Below, piece by piece: positions 8,590 to 18,527 of a stretch of DNA of 64,000 bases. The stretch lies in contig NZ_CP092333.1 of NCBI RefSeq assembly GCF_018595675.2, positions 2,628,001 through 2,692,000 on the forward strand, written 5' to 3'. The first letter of the stretch is position 1. Each line of letters starts with the position of its first letter. The stretch is from Flavihumibacter fluvii. GTDB taxonomy: Bacteria; Bacteroidota; Bacteroidia; Chitinophagales; Chitinophagaceae. Position numbers and translations under genes: made by a program. The notes beneath the pieces were generated by a model. It made no database searches and was not told the origin of the DNA. It was given only the letters and a program-made list of their open reading frames with translations.

Positions 8590-10899
8590 TTAGTTATCTA
8601 GTCCCCATCCCAGGTTGGGTGCAGCACCCATAGTCAATTCAAGTACTCCGCCGCTTGAAATATCCTGGTGTACAATCCAGCATTTGTTATATGTCTTGCC
8701 ATTTAATTTCGCAGATTGTATATACTTATTTTTTGCTGAATTATTATGGGTAACAATAGTAAAAGTCTTGCCCTTTGAATATGCCGGGTCCAGTTGAAAA
8801 GTAATCCTGCTGAATAACGGACTGGACAATTCATAACGGTTATCTCCCGGACAAACCGGATGAAATCCGGATGCAGCTAAAACATACCAGGCCGACATTT
8901 GTCCAACGTCTTCGTTTCCAACCAAACCCTCTTCTGCAGAATTATGATAGGCCCTTTCGCATATATCCCGGGCCCATTTTTGAGTCAACCATGGAACCCC
9001 GAGGCGATTGAACAAAAAAGGAACATGGTGCACAGGTTCATTTGGATGGTTATAATAATTTCCCCACATCATATTTGAAGGAGCTCTTTCAAAGAATATT
9101 TTGAGATCGGCAATAGCTTTTTCTTTTCCGCCCATCAATTTAGCCATGCCTTCGATATCATGTGGTACAAACCATCCCTGCTGATACGGATTACTTTCCA
9201 CACAACCATAATCCTGAGCCAGGCGGCCATCCGCAGGCCATTCCACCCAAGTCCCATTCACCAACTTTGGACGAAACCAACCCTTTTCGGGATCAAAGAT
9301 ATTCCGGTAATTCTTCGATCTCAGCAGGTATTTCGAAGCATCTGCTTTTTTATTAAGCTGCTGTGCAAATTCCGATAAGCACCAGTCAAAATATGCATAT
9401 TCCAGCGTATTGGATATTCCTTCAGAATAACCTAAATCGCCATTTCCAAATTTTTCTACTGAATTTCGGGCGAACTCGTATGCCTTTGGCACATTAAAAT
9501 TTCTGATTCCTTTCTTGTAGGCATCTGTGATGACACTAACCGCGGGATTACCGATCATACAGCCACTATAGGCATTCAGGAATTCCCATCGTTCCAGGTA
9601 TCTTGTTCCATTTTCATCAGCAAGTTCCACCAATGAGTTGATCATATCATTCACAACTGCCGGGTTCACAATAGTTTGCAATGGCATCTGGCTCCTGAAA
9701 ACATCCCAGCCGCTGAAAATAGTTCTTTTCGTAAAATTCACAGACTGGTGGATCTTGCCATCACCACCAGGATAGTTGCCGTTTACATCCGTAAAAGACC
9801 GGGGATCGATCATGGTATGGTACAGCGCTGTGTAAAAGATGGCTTTCTGGTCATCCGTAGCCCCTTCAATTTTCACTTTTCCCAATGCCTTATTCCAAAG
9901 CGCAGTTGTACTGTTAAGTACTTCTTCAAAATTCCAGTCCTTAATGTCTGCTTCCAGGTTGGCCCTGGCGCCTTCAATATTCACAAAAGAAATACCTGCT
10001 TTCATGGTTACCTGTTCACCGGCTGTCGTTGGGAATTGTGTAAAGAAACCCAGGTGTGCGCCCTCTTTCTCTGTACTTCCTTTCAATATTTCAGCATTTG
10101 CAGTCAGCGTTTGGAATGCTGGACTTTCAACCGATTCCCTGTGCCGGTCCATACCTTTCGGGATATTAACATTCCAAATGCCAAAATCCTTCATTGGCTT
10201 ACTGAATTGTGCATAAAAATAAACAGTGTAATTCGGTTTCCCGTCACCGTTCCCCCAACCACCTCCTTCCGGTGTACATCTCATCCATCCTTCAATGGTG
10301 TGATCATCTACAACTTTAATATATTGGGCAACAGATGTGCCACCTACCCTCCTGGCCAAATCTATTTGAATCCTTGACTGCTTGTTTTCGGGAAAAGTAA
10401 ATCGGATCATTCCGCTATGAGGAGCAACAGTCATTTCAGCCTTCACATGTATATCAGTCAATTGAACAGCATAGTAACCTGCCCTGGCAGTTTCTGTTTT
10501 CTTGTCATACTCAGACCTGTAACCTTTAATAGCTGGATTTTCCTTACCAGAATTTGTAAATATCGGGCCAGTTGAAGGCATCACCAGGAAATTCCCCAAA
10601 TCACCATACCAGCCAATGCCACTCATTTGGGTGAACGCAAATCCTTCGATGGTTTTGTGTTCGTAGCTATAACCAGGACCATTATCACCACCAGTTATGG
10701 TATTAGGGCTCAGCTGAACCAGGCCAAAAGGTGAAGTTGCGCCAGGGAAAGTTTTACCCAAACCATGAAAAACACCGGCTTTCCCGATATTAGTACTTGC
10801 CCCGATAAATGGATTTACATACGCTGCAGGACCTTTGGGTTGCGCTTTAAGATGGAAACAGATTAAAAAGGCAATTGGGAGCAATAATATTTTTTTCAT
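8590..10899 (-). CDS. Exported alpha-mannosidase, GH92
   Basis: A 769-residue secreted GH92 enzyme with a signal peptide ending KAQ. The N-terminal region begins VNPFIG, followed by the GLVQLSPNT and GYSYEH motifs typical of GH92. The C-terminal catalytic (alpha/alpha)6 part contains GNEDVGQMSAWYVLAASGFHP and the NHPNEPVHHVPFLFNRLG stretch. GH92 enzymes are calcium-dependent exo-alpha-mannosidases acting by inversion, commonly alpha-1,2 but also other linkages. Length and ends fit a complete member. It lies between GH31 (44 bases) and GH29 (30 bases) on the same strand, supporting one operon. Confidence 0.93.
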   Translation of the reverse strand: MKKILLLPIAFLICFHLKAQPKGPAAYVNPFIGASTNIGKAGVFHGLGKTFPGATSPFGLVQLSPNTITGGDNGPGYSYEHKTIEGFAFTQMSGIGWYGDLGNFLVMPSTGPIFTNSGKENPAIKGYRSEYDKKTETARAGYYAVQLTDIHVKAEMTVAPHSGMIRFTFPENKQSRIQIDLARRVGGTSVAQYIKVVDDHTIEGWMRCTPEGGGWGNGDGKPNYTVYFYAQFSKPMKDFGIWNVNIPKGMDRHRESVESPAFQTLTANAEILKGSTEKEGAHLGFFTQFPTTAGEQVTMKAGISFVNIEGARANLEADIKDWNFEEVLNSTTALWNKALGKVKIEGATDDQKAIFYTALYHTMIDPRSFTDVNGNYPGGDGKIHQSVNFTKRTIFSGWDVFRSQMPLQTIVNPAVVNDMINSLVELADENGTRYLERWEFLNAYSGCMIGNPAVSVITDAYKKGIRNFNVPKAYEFARNSVEKFGNGDLGYSEGISNTLEYAYFDWCLSEFAQQLNKKADASKYLLRSKNYRNIFDPEKGWFRPKLVNGTWVEWPADGRLAQDYGCVESNPYQQGWFVPHDIEGMAKLMGGKEKAIADLKIFFERAPSNMMWGNYYNHPNEPVHHVPFLFNRLGVPWLTQKWARDICERAYHNSAEEGLVGNEDVGQMSAWYVLAASGFHPVCPGDNRYELSSPLFSRITFQLDPAYSKGKTFTIVTHNNSAKNKYIQSAKLNGKTYNKCWIVHQDISSGGVLELTMGAAPNLGWGLDN

Positions 10900-10943
10900 A
10901 TTCTTCAGATACCATTAAATCATTTGAATCGCTTTCCCTTTCG

Positions 10944-13079
10944 TTATGGAGTCATGAATTTCCAGGTAAAATTACTGTATGACCAGGGATTGGCACCTTT
11001 AGGAATAAGAACGGTTCCCTTCAATTTTCCTCGTTTGTCTTTTAAAACATTCAATTTTATCCGGATGTACTTTCCTTTCTCATAATCGAAAGTGAGCCCG
11101 TCGTCGTCATATAAATTAAAACTATTCTCTTTTTGTCCATAATACCTGATTTCAACCGGAAGTTTTTCTTTACTAATTTTTAAAACAGGCGGCATCATTG
11201 GAATGATGGCACCATCGCGGGCATAAACCGGAATGATATCCAACCCGGGAGTAACAGAAATAATTTCACCTTCCCCCACATATCTACCGGAGTAAAAATC
11301 ATACCACCTGCCTTGCGGCAAAACAACTGTCCTTGTTTTTTGACCGGCAAACAGAGGTGCCACCAGCAAATCCTCACCAACCATAAACTGGTCCTTTATT
11401 TCCTGTCTGACTGCTTTCGCATAGGGATTATCGGTAGAATTGACAGTGCCCGGAACAGTTGATACAGCAGAATTAAATCCGGGAACCAGGTTCATAGCTT
11501 TTATCGGTGGTGTCCCAAAGAAAGCATAATCTGCATAGTTGGTGTAGAGATAAGGAATCAATTGCATACGCAGGTTTGCAATATCCTGCACCTGTTTCTC
11601 TACTTCAGGATAAGACCATGGTTTGGTGCCATCGGCCCAGGCATTAATCATGGCCAAAGGTGAAAAGCATACCGTTTGCATTCGCCGGAGCCATTCCTCT
11701 GCAGTTGCCGACCCCCTTACTTCCGGTGTCCATAAAACGCCAATAAATGAACTATTAATCAGTGCAGTAATAAAATCGGGATGGCTGTAATAATCGTTGT
11801 AGATGACATAGGGAAATGATGAGGCCCCGGCATTGGAACCCCGCACAAGCCCATAGGTCCGGGTGTTTTGTTTATGGTATAACTCAGCCGTCATTTTCTG
11901 CATCATCATCGCATATGTCTGGCGCATTTGTTCAGCCGTATTACCAGATGGAAAAGTAGCAAGGTCAGGCCATAACCATTCATCGAATCCATCATTTTCA
12001 TCCATCTTAAAGCCACTCACACCTTTGTCCAATAAGTATTTGGAGAAATGCCCCGCTATCAGTTCCTGTGCTTGCGGCATAGAATAATCAGGTATAATAC
12101 CCGTCCAAACAGTATGTGATGCAGTATAAGGCAATATCTTTTTATACAGTTCGCCATCAGGGGAAATATATGGATTCATCCAAAGGTTGGCGTAAATACC
12201 TTTTGTTTGTAAACTATCCAGTAACCTTTCGGGGTTGGGAAAACGCCCTTTATCCCATTCGTAGGTACATGGATAAGACCTGGTTTGCCATCCTGGCTCA
12301 AGACCAATAACAGTTAGCGGAAATTTGTGTTCTGCATATTGCTGAACCTCACGTAATACTTCCTGTTCGCCGTATAATGTAGGGGTGCGGTGCCAGAAAC
12401 CCAGGCCCCATTTTGGCGGAAGGCACCCACCACCATTAAATAAATTATAACGGCGGACGGCATCAAGCATTGTTGGACCACCAAATACAATGATCTCGAC
12501 ACCATCAGCCGGCACTACCATTTCAACATTATCGGAATATGGATTTGCTGACCAGTCCTTATCCGTGTTCCGATCCCGAACCCGGGGCGGGTGCTTACTG
12601 TCTTTTCTTACAGCAGTGCCTACCCATATATCAATGTAGCGGGCAGCATTGATCAACACACCGTACCCGTCAGACGAAAGATAAAATGGAACAGGTGCAT
12701 GGTTACGGCCATTATCAATTCCACCATAATGGTCCATATGCAACCGCATGATACGTCCCCTTTGTTCAACAGTTTTAAAATTAAGACCCAATCCGAAAAT
12801 TCGCTCAGCCTCATCCAATGGAAAATGCAGGTACGTTTTGTGGTCTATCACCTCAGAAGTGATCTCGTTCTGCGGTATGGGAAAATTGACCGAAGGCATA
12901 GCTGTTAGTGCATCCAGTTTTGGCGACACACCTGCAACCGTATAAAAATTCAATTTATCCGGTTCACCTACTTTTGCACTCCAGATACCCGGTGCAATAG
13001 AATTCCAGGTCAGGCTGGTTTGGGCCACTGCTGAACAGGCCAAGGATATAAATAATATACAAAAAAGATATTTCTTCAT
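10944..13079 (-). CDS. Exported GH31 glycoside hydrolase (alpha-glucosidase/alpha-xylosidase type)
   Basis: A 711-residue secreted GH31 enzyme. The frame opens with a TTG two codons earlier, but the ATG at 13077-13079 directly precedes a clean signal peptide (MKKYLFCILF...AVAQ) and is chosen. The TIM barrel contains the substrate-loop segment PPKWGLGFWHR and the nucleophile D360 in GFKMDENDGFDEW. A C-terminal DUF5110-like beta-domain has LYDDDGLTFDYEKG. The family covers alpha-glucosidases, alpha-xylosidases and related exo-enzymes. The GFKxDENDG form resembles subgroups that are neither classical alpha-glucosidase nor YicI, so the substrate is left open. First gene of the GH31-GH92-GH29 set. 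Confidence 0.9.
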   Translation of the reverse strand: MKKYLFCILFISLACSAVAQTSLTWNSIAPGIWSAKVGEPDKLNFYTVAGVSPKLDALTAMPSVNFPIPQNEITSEVIDHKTYLHFPLDEAERIFGLGLNFKTVEQRGRIMRLHMDHYGGIDNGRNHAPVPFYLSSDGYGVLINAARYIDIWVGTAVRKDSKHPPRVRDRNTDKDWSANPYSDNVEMVVPADGVEIIVFGGPTMLDAVRRYNLFNGGGCLPPKWGLGFWHRTPTLYGEQEVLREVQQYAEHKFPLTVIGLEPGWQTRSYPCTYEWDKGRFPNPERLLDSLQTKGIYANLWMNPYISPDGELYKKILPYTASHTVWTGIIPDYSMPQAQELIAGHFSKYLLDKGVSGFKMDENDGFDEWLWPDLATFPSGNTAEQMRQTYAMMMQKMTAELYHKQNTRTYGLVRGSNAGASSFPYVIYNDYYSHPDFITALINSSFIGVLWTPEVRGSATAEEWLRRMQTVCFSPLAMINAWADGTKPWSYPEVEKQVQDIANLRMQLIPYLYTNYADYAFFGTPPIKAMNLVPGFNSAVSTVPGTVNSTDNPYAKAVRQEIKDQFMVGEDLLVAPLFAGQKTRTVVLPQGRWYDFYSGRYVGEGEIISVTPGLDIIPVYARDGAIIPMMPPVLKISKEKLPVEIRYYGQKENSFNLYDDDGLTFDYEKGKYIRIKLNVLKDKRGKLKGTVLIPKGANPWSYSNFTWKFMTP

Positions 13080-13464
13080 AATCAATAAATTAAAATGACA
13101 AGTGTCGCTTCCTGTTTGGGTAATAAATGTACTTTTCTCATTTGTCCTACTTTCAGGGGCAATCCTGTATTAGTAATTACTTGCCTGTTTATTTTTTTCA
13201 AGGAACAAGCTTTATTAACAGCCCAAATGAAGGCGGTAGTCAATTTGGTAATTTCTGAACGAAGGGATATCCGATTAGCGAAAGATGCTCCTGCTAGATT
13301 AATAGCAGGTAAAACAAACCAAAAATCCTGCAAACCATTTTTCATCATGTAAAGTTAGACCGCGAAGAAATCCGTCACAAGTAACAACTATACACCGAAA
13401 CTGGTTATCTGTATAATATCCGATCCACCTAAAATATTACCCAAATATGAATCCGGGATAATGC
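13080..13464. other. Intergenic region, no gene supported
   Basis: About 385 bases between the GH31 start and the end of the sterol-desaturase-like gene. Overlapping frames of 85-88 codons exist on both strands (13082-13352), but neither resembles a known family and they are near mirror images of each other, so they are probably chance. The stretch likely holds the promoter of the GH31-GH92-GH29 transcript. I see no strong hairpin. Confidence 0.5.
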
Positions 13465-14730
13465 TTATGGGTTACCTGTCTTTGTAGGTGCCAGGGATGG
13501 TTCGATTAAAGTCCGGCTAAACAACTGATCCCTGCTGGTTTTGGCGAGATACTCCCTTCCTTTCAGGAAATTCTGTCGTACCACTTTGGCGGTATGCTCA
13601 ACGCTACCTGGTTGCCAACCAGGTGGCTGGAACAGCAACTTGATTTTATTTATAAAGCCTGGCGTTTCTTTGAGGTCTTTGAAGAGGCAAATACATTCCC
13701 CAAAATACATATCTATAAAACTTGTAGGTATAGTTTCCCTGGTGATTCCATATTCAATTTTTACTTCATGCCTTTCATTCTGAAGGGTACCAAACAACCA
13801 ATCCCAAAATGGGAGCAACACACAAAAATTTGTATCGATATACAATGGATTCCTTGCATGGTGCACGCGATGGTGCGATGGTGTGATCAGGATTCTTTCA
13901 AGTATTCCCAATCGGCCATTTTTAAAGGCATCTTCCCCGGCATGGATAAATGTCCCCCAGGTACCATCAATCACCAGAATGATTGCCACCATTTCTGGTG
14001 TAACCCCAAATATCATCAATAGCGGAACCTGGATGGCAGCAGTATAATAACCTTCAGCAAAAAAATGTACCCAGGCTACAGTGAGGTTCATTTCAACCGG
14101 TGCATGATGGGGTGAATGCAGGCACCAGAAGAGCCTGACGCGATGGCCCAGGAAATGCCAGATCCAGTAGGTCAGCTCCCACATTAAATAGGCGTACAAC
14201 CAGCCATACCAGGTATTGGGAATAGTGAACAACGCAAATTGGCGGAAATAAGGCATCATTTCGATGTAGACGAATATGATGAACAGCTTTGAAATATAAT
14301 CGTTGAAAACCTTGGCCAGGAAATTGGTTTTGTAGCGCCGGAACACCTCTTTGACGAATTGGGTATTGCCCATTCTACTTAAGAGATGACTGATTTTATT
14401 AGTTAAGGTCAGGCTGACCAATTCCAGTTTCAAAACCGGCATTTTTGAAGAGAACTCTTTAAATGGATTCAACTGCATAAAGAGTTTCAGCATTTCAAAA
14501 AGCAGGAAAAAAGTGGTGAGTATAGAAAGGATGGTCAATGCCACCTGGTAGTATATTCTTTTATTGATAGGATCGGTAATGTCCTCCAGGAATCCCATCC
14601 CCCTGAAGCTTTTCCAGGTACCGTTAAAAAAACTGTTGACGGTGATCCATAAAATAGTAATGGCAAACCCAAGAAAAAACAAGTTTTCAACCGTATTCAA
14701 GGTTTTGGCCAGCGCTTTTTTACTGAACAT
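13465..14730 (-). CDS. Sterol desaturase / fatty acid hydroxylase superfamily membrane protein
   Basis: A 421-residue polytopic membrane protein with about five hydrophobic segments. It holds the histidine clusters of the di-iron hydroxylase superfamily: HFLGH, HSPHH, an HAG segment and HHRVHH, ending in the WDWLFGT motif. Such enzymes hydroxylate or desaturate lipids using oxygen. The first about 110 residues are extra relative to minimal family members and include two membrane segments. It follows a PhyH dioxygenase by 45 bases; both are non-haem iron oxygenases, so they may modify one lipid or isoprenoid. Substrate unknown. Confidence 0.85.
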   Translation of the reverse strand: MFSKKALAKTLNTVENLFFLGFAITILWITVNSFFNGTWKSFRGMGFLEDITDPINKRIYYQVALTILSILTTFFLLFEMLKLFMQLNPFKEFSSKMPVLKLELVSLTLTNKISHLLSRMGNTQFVKEVFRRYKTNFLAKVFNDYISKLFIIFVYIEMMPYFRQFALFTIPNTWYGWLYAYLMWELTYWIWHFLGHRVRLFWCLHSPHHAPVEMNLTVAWVHFFAEGYYTAAIQVPLLMIFGVTPEMVAIILVIDGTWGTFIHAGEDAFKNGRLGILERILITPSHHRVHHARNPLYIDTNFCVLLPFWDWLFGTLQNERHEVKIEYGITRETIPTSFIDMYFGECICLFKDLKETPGFINKIKLLFQPPGWQPGSVEHTAKVVRQNFLKGREYLAKTSRDQLFSRTLIEPSLAPTKTGNP

Positions 14731-14775
14731 TTAAAAATGTTAATTTAATATTTGCTTCTTAATTGTTTTACCTGC

Positions 14776-15594
14776 TCAATATACAACTGGATTAAGCGGC
14801 GAATTGATCACTTCGCCAATAACTGCACCTGGGCACCAGGTATTCCAATCAGCAACCTGGTTCTTATTTTCAGGATTTTTCAAACGCATATTTTTATCCA
14901 TATAAATAATAGTCATCACTTTACGCATCTGGTTCGTAGTGTTTGCTCCGGCCCGGTGAAATACCCAGCCTGAATGAAAACTGATCTCACCGGCATCAAA
15001 TGGTTCAATTACATGTTTAAAGTCCGTAACTTTTAACCTTTGCTGGATTAGGGTTTCGCTTTCATCACCAATCTCAAGTTCACGGCCTTCAACGATCTGG
15101 TGACTGCCTGCACTGAATTCAAGAGGACCTAATTCCAAAGGGGTCGACTGCAATGGTATCCAGGCAGTTATAGTTTTATCAGTCTCCAATGGCCAGTAAT
15201 ACTGGTCTGCGTGCCACGGCGTAATGCCACCGCCACCTTCCTTGAACAATGCCTGGTCATGGTAAATCCGCACGCCATTGGTCTGCATCAGGTCAGTAGC
15301 AATCTTTGCAAGGCGCTTGCTGAAAACCAGTTCTTTCACCACTTCATCTTCGCGCCATAAGTTGAAGAGTTGCAAAAAAGCCTTCCCATAGGTACTACGT
15401 TCTTCAAGATTGGTTGTTACAGTATTCATGGCATTTACCCTGCTTGTAATTACTTGATTAAAAAAAGAAAGGGTTTCTTCATTAAGAACCTGCTTTAATT
15501 TAATGTACCTGTTCTCCTGGTAGAATTCAATCTGGCCTGCCTGTAATGTATAGGGCTCTTTCAGGAAAGTTGCAATGGATGTTGGGATGGACAT
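14776..15594 (-). CDS. Phytanoyl-CoA dioxygenase (PhyH) family protein
   Basis: A 272-residue cytoplasmic protein of the Fe(II)/2-oxoglutarate oxygenase PhyH family. The facial-triad HxD is visible in TPWHADQYYW and the distal His in SFHSGWVFHRAGANT, with the 2-oxoglutarate-binding Arg expected near the NQMRK segment. There is no signal peptide. It sits 60 bases downstream of the large TIM-barrel hydrolase gene and 45 bases before the sterol-desaturase-like gene. Bacterial members hydroxylate diverse small molecules, so the substrate cannot be assigned. Confidence 0.85.
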   Translation of the reverse strand: MSIPTSIATFLKEPYTLQAGQIEFYQENRYIKLKQVLNEETLSFFNQVITSRVNAMNTVTTNLEERSTYGKAFLQLFNLWREDEVVKELVFSKRLAKIATDLMQTNGVRIYHDQALFKEGGGGITPWHADQYYWPLETDKTITAWIPLQSTPLELGPLEFSAGSHQIVEGRELEIGDESETLIQQRLKVTDFKHVIEPFDAGEISFHSGWVFHRAGANTTNQMRKVMTIIYMDKNMRLKNPENKNQVADWNTWCPGAVIGEVINSPLNPVVY

Positions 15595-15654
15595 AATATG
15601 GTTTGACCTTTTTTTGCTCGTTTAATTTACAAAAATTACTACAATTGCAGGATG

Positions 15655-17658
15655 TTACCGCCATTCAATTTGAACAATAGAATGGATAGCCACTGGAGGA
15701 ACTGTAATCGTAACCGCTTCCTGCTCCGCCACAAAATCCAATTCCTTCCCACCCGGTTGTACAACCACTTTCCTCACCGGATGGTTAGTCCTGACAGAAA
15801 CCTTTAATGGGCTTGTTGCAGGAACATGATCGTATTCATATACTTTCTTGTTGAAGTGCGCCCCTGCAGTATTAATCAGGTGAATCAATAATTGACCGTT
15901 TTTCCGTCTCAACGTAGTTTGTACATCATCTGATCCAGTAATTCTGACCATAGGCTTTGGGAATACATTTCTGATAATTGAATTAAGGATATTCACATAT
16001 CCCCTGGCCTGATAATTGTAATAAACGTTGCTCAGGTCTGCATATACTCCCGATATTTTACCTTTTCCATAAGCAGCAACTGTTGCCACTGGCAAACCAG
16101 TGGAAAACCGGAAATCATCAGTCTTATAAAATTCCCCAATCACTTTCGTGCCTTTTTTTACCTGCACATCCTGCACCATGGTTTTCGCTGCTGCGATTTG
16201 GCTGTCAAACCCGAAATAAGCAATTTTTAATTCCGGTTCCCCTTGAAAGCTGACACCCAACTCCGGTTCAAATTCTTTTACAGCTTTTGCACCTATTACT
16301 ACCAGGTTTCCACCTTGTTGCACATACTCTAATGCCTGCTTTTTTAGCGCCGGATCAAGACCCGTCCATTCGGGAATAATAATTACAGGATATTGATTGA
16401 TTTTACTTTTCAACTGGTGATCCAGTAATATCTCTGTACTGTTCTGTCCATCAAGTAACAACGATAATATTCCTTCTACATTGGGCACATTCCATCCATA
16501 TACCTGATTGCTTTGTGTTCGTTTACTATAGGTCGAATACCAAAGACCTATTTGTGGAACTGTTTCAGCCCCTTTACAAAAGGCCTGGCGATCCCGACAA
16601 AACTTACCCAATCCGGCCATCGTCGGAAAATACCAGGGCTTTATGGAACCATCGTCGCTCTGGGTAAAATAACATTGAAAACCACCACCCATAGCAATAA
16701 CCTGGGCCGCTTCCTGTTCGAGTTGCACCAAAGATTTTGGCCCCTTGATGCCACCTTCAGGACCGAAATCATAAGCAAAACCCCAGGACATCAGGTCCCA
16801 GGGCTTTCCCTGCAGGGCCATACAACGGGCCTGGAATGCCGCGTTATAAACACCATTCTGTCCGGCAACATCACCAGACAAATAATCTACATTTACATCC
16901 ACTGGTTCGGGCATCAGGGACGAATAGCTCCAGTTACTGGTAATCTGGAAAGCCGGATTATAGGCATGAATGGCATCTATATACTTCCTTAAATAACTAC
17001 GGAATATTTTCCGGTTGTATTCAACAAATGCACTATAATTCGAATCGGCCGATGATTTAGGTATGGTGCTGGTTCCTGTCTCTTTAGAAAATTTCTCCAG
17101 CACCTCAGGTGAATAATCCAGTTGTGTTGCCCAGCATTCCCCATCTACCCATGCACCATTTACACCATAATCCGAAATTTCTTTTAACTGCGGAATCAGC
17201 AGCAGTTCGGAATATGCACCCAGGTAAGCGTTCCTTTCTTTATCAGGTGAACCATCTGGCTGGCGTCTTGCCCAATCAGGATGATCTGTCACCGCCTTAT
17301 AATCCAATATCCCTGAATAATGCACATACAAGGCAACATTGTGCTTTGCAGTAACATCCCGCCATATCTTAAGGATGTCTTTAGTAAAACCACCTGCAGG
17401 GTTACCCACTTTTGTCGGATAACTGGAATATCCGGGGTGCCCCTTACAATCAACCTGCACAAAGTCGGGTCGCACAATGGTCAGGAAAGAGTCGATCATT
17501 CCGGGAGTAAATGTCATCCCGATTTCCTTATTGTTTTGCGTAGCATGGAAATCAAAATGGATACCGAAAAAACTATCCTCCCTTTTTTTGGGTTGGGCAT
17601 TTCCAATAGTTGCAAAAATCAACATGGGGAGCAATGCGTGCAGGTTTCGCATGGTCAT
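15655..17658 (-). CDS. Exported TIM-barrel glycoside hydrolase-like protein with GATase-like domain
   Basis: A 667-residue secreted protein with a signal peptide ending GNAQ; an ATG at 17652 gives an almost identical product. The N-terminal half is a TIM barrel of the putative glycosyl hydrolase type related to GH29/GH42 folds, with FFGIHFDFHA, DFVQVDCKGHPGYSS, YVHYSG and NGAWVDGECW. The middle (about 400-520) has a class I glutamine-amidotransferase-like trimerisation fold as in GH42 (PVIIIPEWTGL, GGNLVVIGA). A beta-sandwich closes the chain (LIHLINT...HFNKKVYEYDHVP). I cannot place it in a numbered CAZy family from sequence alone. It leads a short transcript with the PhyH and sterol-desaturase genes. 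Confidence 0.75.
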   Translation of the reverse strand: MTMRNLHALLPMLIFATIGNAQPKKREDSFFGIHFDFHATQNNKEIGMTFTPGMIDSFLTIVRPDFVQVDCKGHPGYSSYPTKVGNPAGGFTKDILKIWRDVTAKHNVALYVHYSGILDYKAVTDHPDWARRQPDGSPDKERNAYLGAYSELLLIPQLKEISDYGVNGAWVDGECWATQLDYSPEVLEKFSKETGTSTIPKSSADSNYSAFVEYNRKIFRSYLRKYIDAIHAYNPAFQITSNWSYSSLMPEPVDVNVDYLSGDVAGQNGVYNAAFQARCMALQGKPWDLMSWGFAYDFGPEGGIKGPKSLVQLEQEAAQVIAMGGGFQCYFTQSDDGSIKPWYFPTMAGLGKFCRDRQAFCKGAETVPQIGLWYSTYSKRTQSNQVYGWNVPNVEGILSLLLDGQNSTEILLDHQLKSKINQYPVIIIPEWTGLDPALKKQALEYVQQGGNLVVIGAKAVKEFEPELGVSFQGEPELKIAYFGFDSQIAAAKTMVQDVQVKKGTKVIGEFYKTDDFRFSTGLPVATVAAYGKGKISGVYADLSNVYYNYQARGYVNILNSIIRNVFPKPMVRITGSDDVQTTLRRKNGQLLIHLINTAGAHFNKKVYEYDHVPATSPLKVSVRTNHPVRKVVVQPGGKELDFVAEQEAVTITVPPVAIHSIVQIEWR

Positions 17659-17768
17659 TTTTTAATCGCTTTTTGGGAATACCCGAATATAACTTAAACG
17701 CTCTGGTTCAGGCAAAGAAGAATGGTGGGCAACGAATGGTATTTTTGTATGTTTACCCTTTATACAAT

Positions 17769-18518
17769 ATGGACGCATTATTTCACCAGACCTTTACCAA
17801 TTGGTTGCTGATCATTTTAGCCACATTTATTATTGGGCTTTCCAAAGCCGGATTAAAGGGAATTGAAATGATGAATGTGACCATTATGGCTATTGTATTT
17901 GGCAGCAAAGCCTCTACAGGAATCGTTCTCCCCCTCCTTTGTGCAGCCGATATTATGGCGGTGAAATTCTATCATCGCCATGCACAATGGCCTTACTTCT
18001 GGAAACTAATTCCCTGGATGGCAGCCGGAATCCTGGTGGGTGTGTTAGTTGGGAAAGACCTTGATGAAGCCCTGTTCCGGAAAATTATGGCAGTTATTAT
18101 TGCAGTGACCGTAATCATCATGATCTGGATGGAATCGAGAAAAAACCTCATAATACCTGATAATAAAATCTTCACCGCATCAATGGGTTTAACAGCAGGA
18201 TTCACCACCATGCTAGGCAATCTGGCCGGCACATTTTCCAACATTTATTTTTTAGCCATGCGTATGCTTAAGAATGAATTTATCGGTACAGCAGCCTGGG
18301 TTTTCCTGGTGATTAATTTATTCAAACTTCCCTTCCAGGTGATCTATTGGAAAAATATAAACTGGATATCACTTCAAACCGACCTCTATTTACTACCCGC
18401 CCTGATAGCAGGATTTTGGGCAGGCCTGTGGCTTGTTGCGAGGATTAAAGACGATAGTTACCGGAAAGTGGTGATCGTATTAACACTTATCGGTGCTGGT
18501 TTTATTTTCTTTAAATAA
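17769..18518 (+). CDS. TauE/SafE-family permease
   Basis: A 249-residue membrane protein with about seven to eight hydrophobic segments. The frame is open from 17610, but the upstream part overlaps the opposite gene start and is not family-like; the ATG at 17769 sits just before the first membrane segment. The segment GLSKAGLKG and the second-half GFTTMLGNLAGTF show the internal repeat of the TauE/SafE (sulfite exporter / DUF81) family. Members transport sulfonates, sulfite or small organic anions. It is the only plus-strand gene between two minus-strand blocks, and its stop lies 9 bases from the stop of the GH36 gene. Confidence 0.85.
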   Translation: MDALFHQTFTNWLLIILATFIIGLSKAGLKGIEMMNVTIMAIVFGSKASTGIVLPLLCAADIMAVKFYHRHAQWPYFWKLIPWMAAGILVGVLVGKDLDEALFRKIMAVIIAVTVIIMIWMESRKNLIIPDNKIFTASMGLTAGFTTMLGNLAGTFSNIYFLAMRMLKNEFIGTAAWVFLVINLFKLPFQVIYWKNINWISLQTDLYLLPALIAGFWAGLWLVARIKDDSYRKVVIVLTLIGAGFIFFK

Positions 18519-18527
18519 ACCGTAAAC

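Noticed and set aside
13082-13352. Overlapping 85-88 codon frames on both strands upstream of GH31
   Set aside because: They overlap almost base for base, lack family resemblance and have no neighbour logic; a leader or promoter region explains the stretch.
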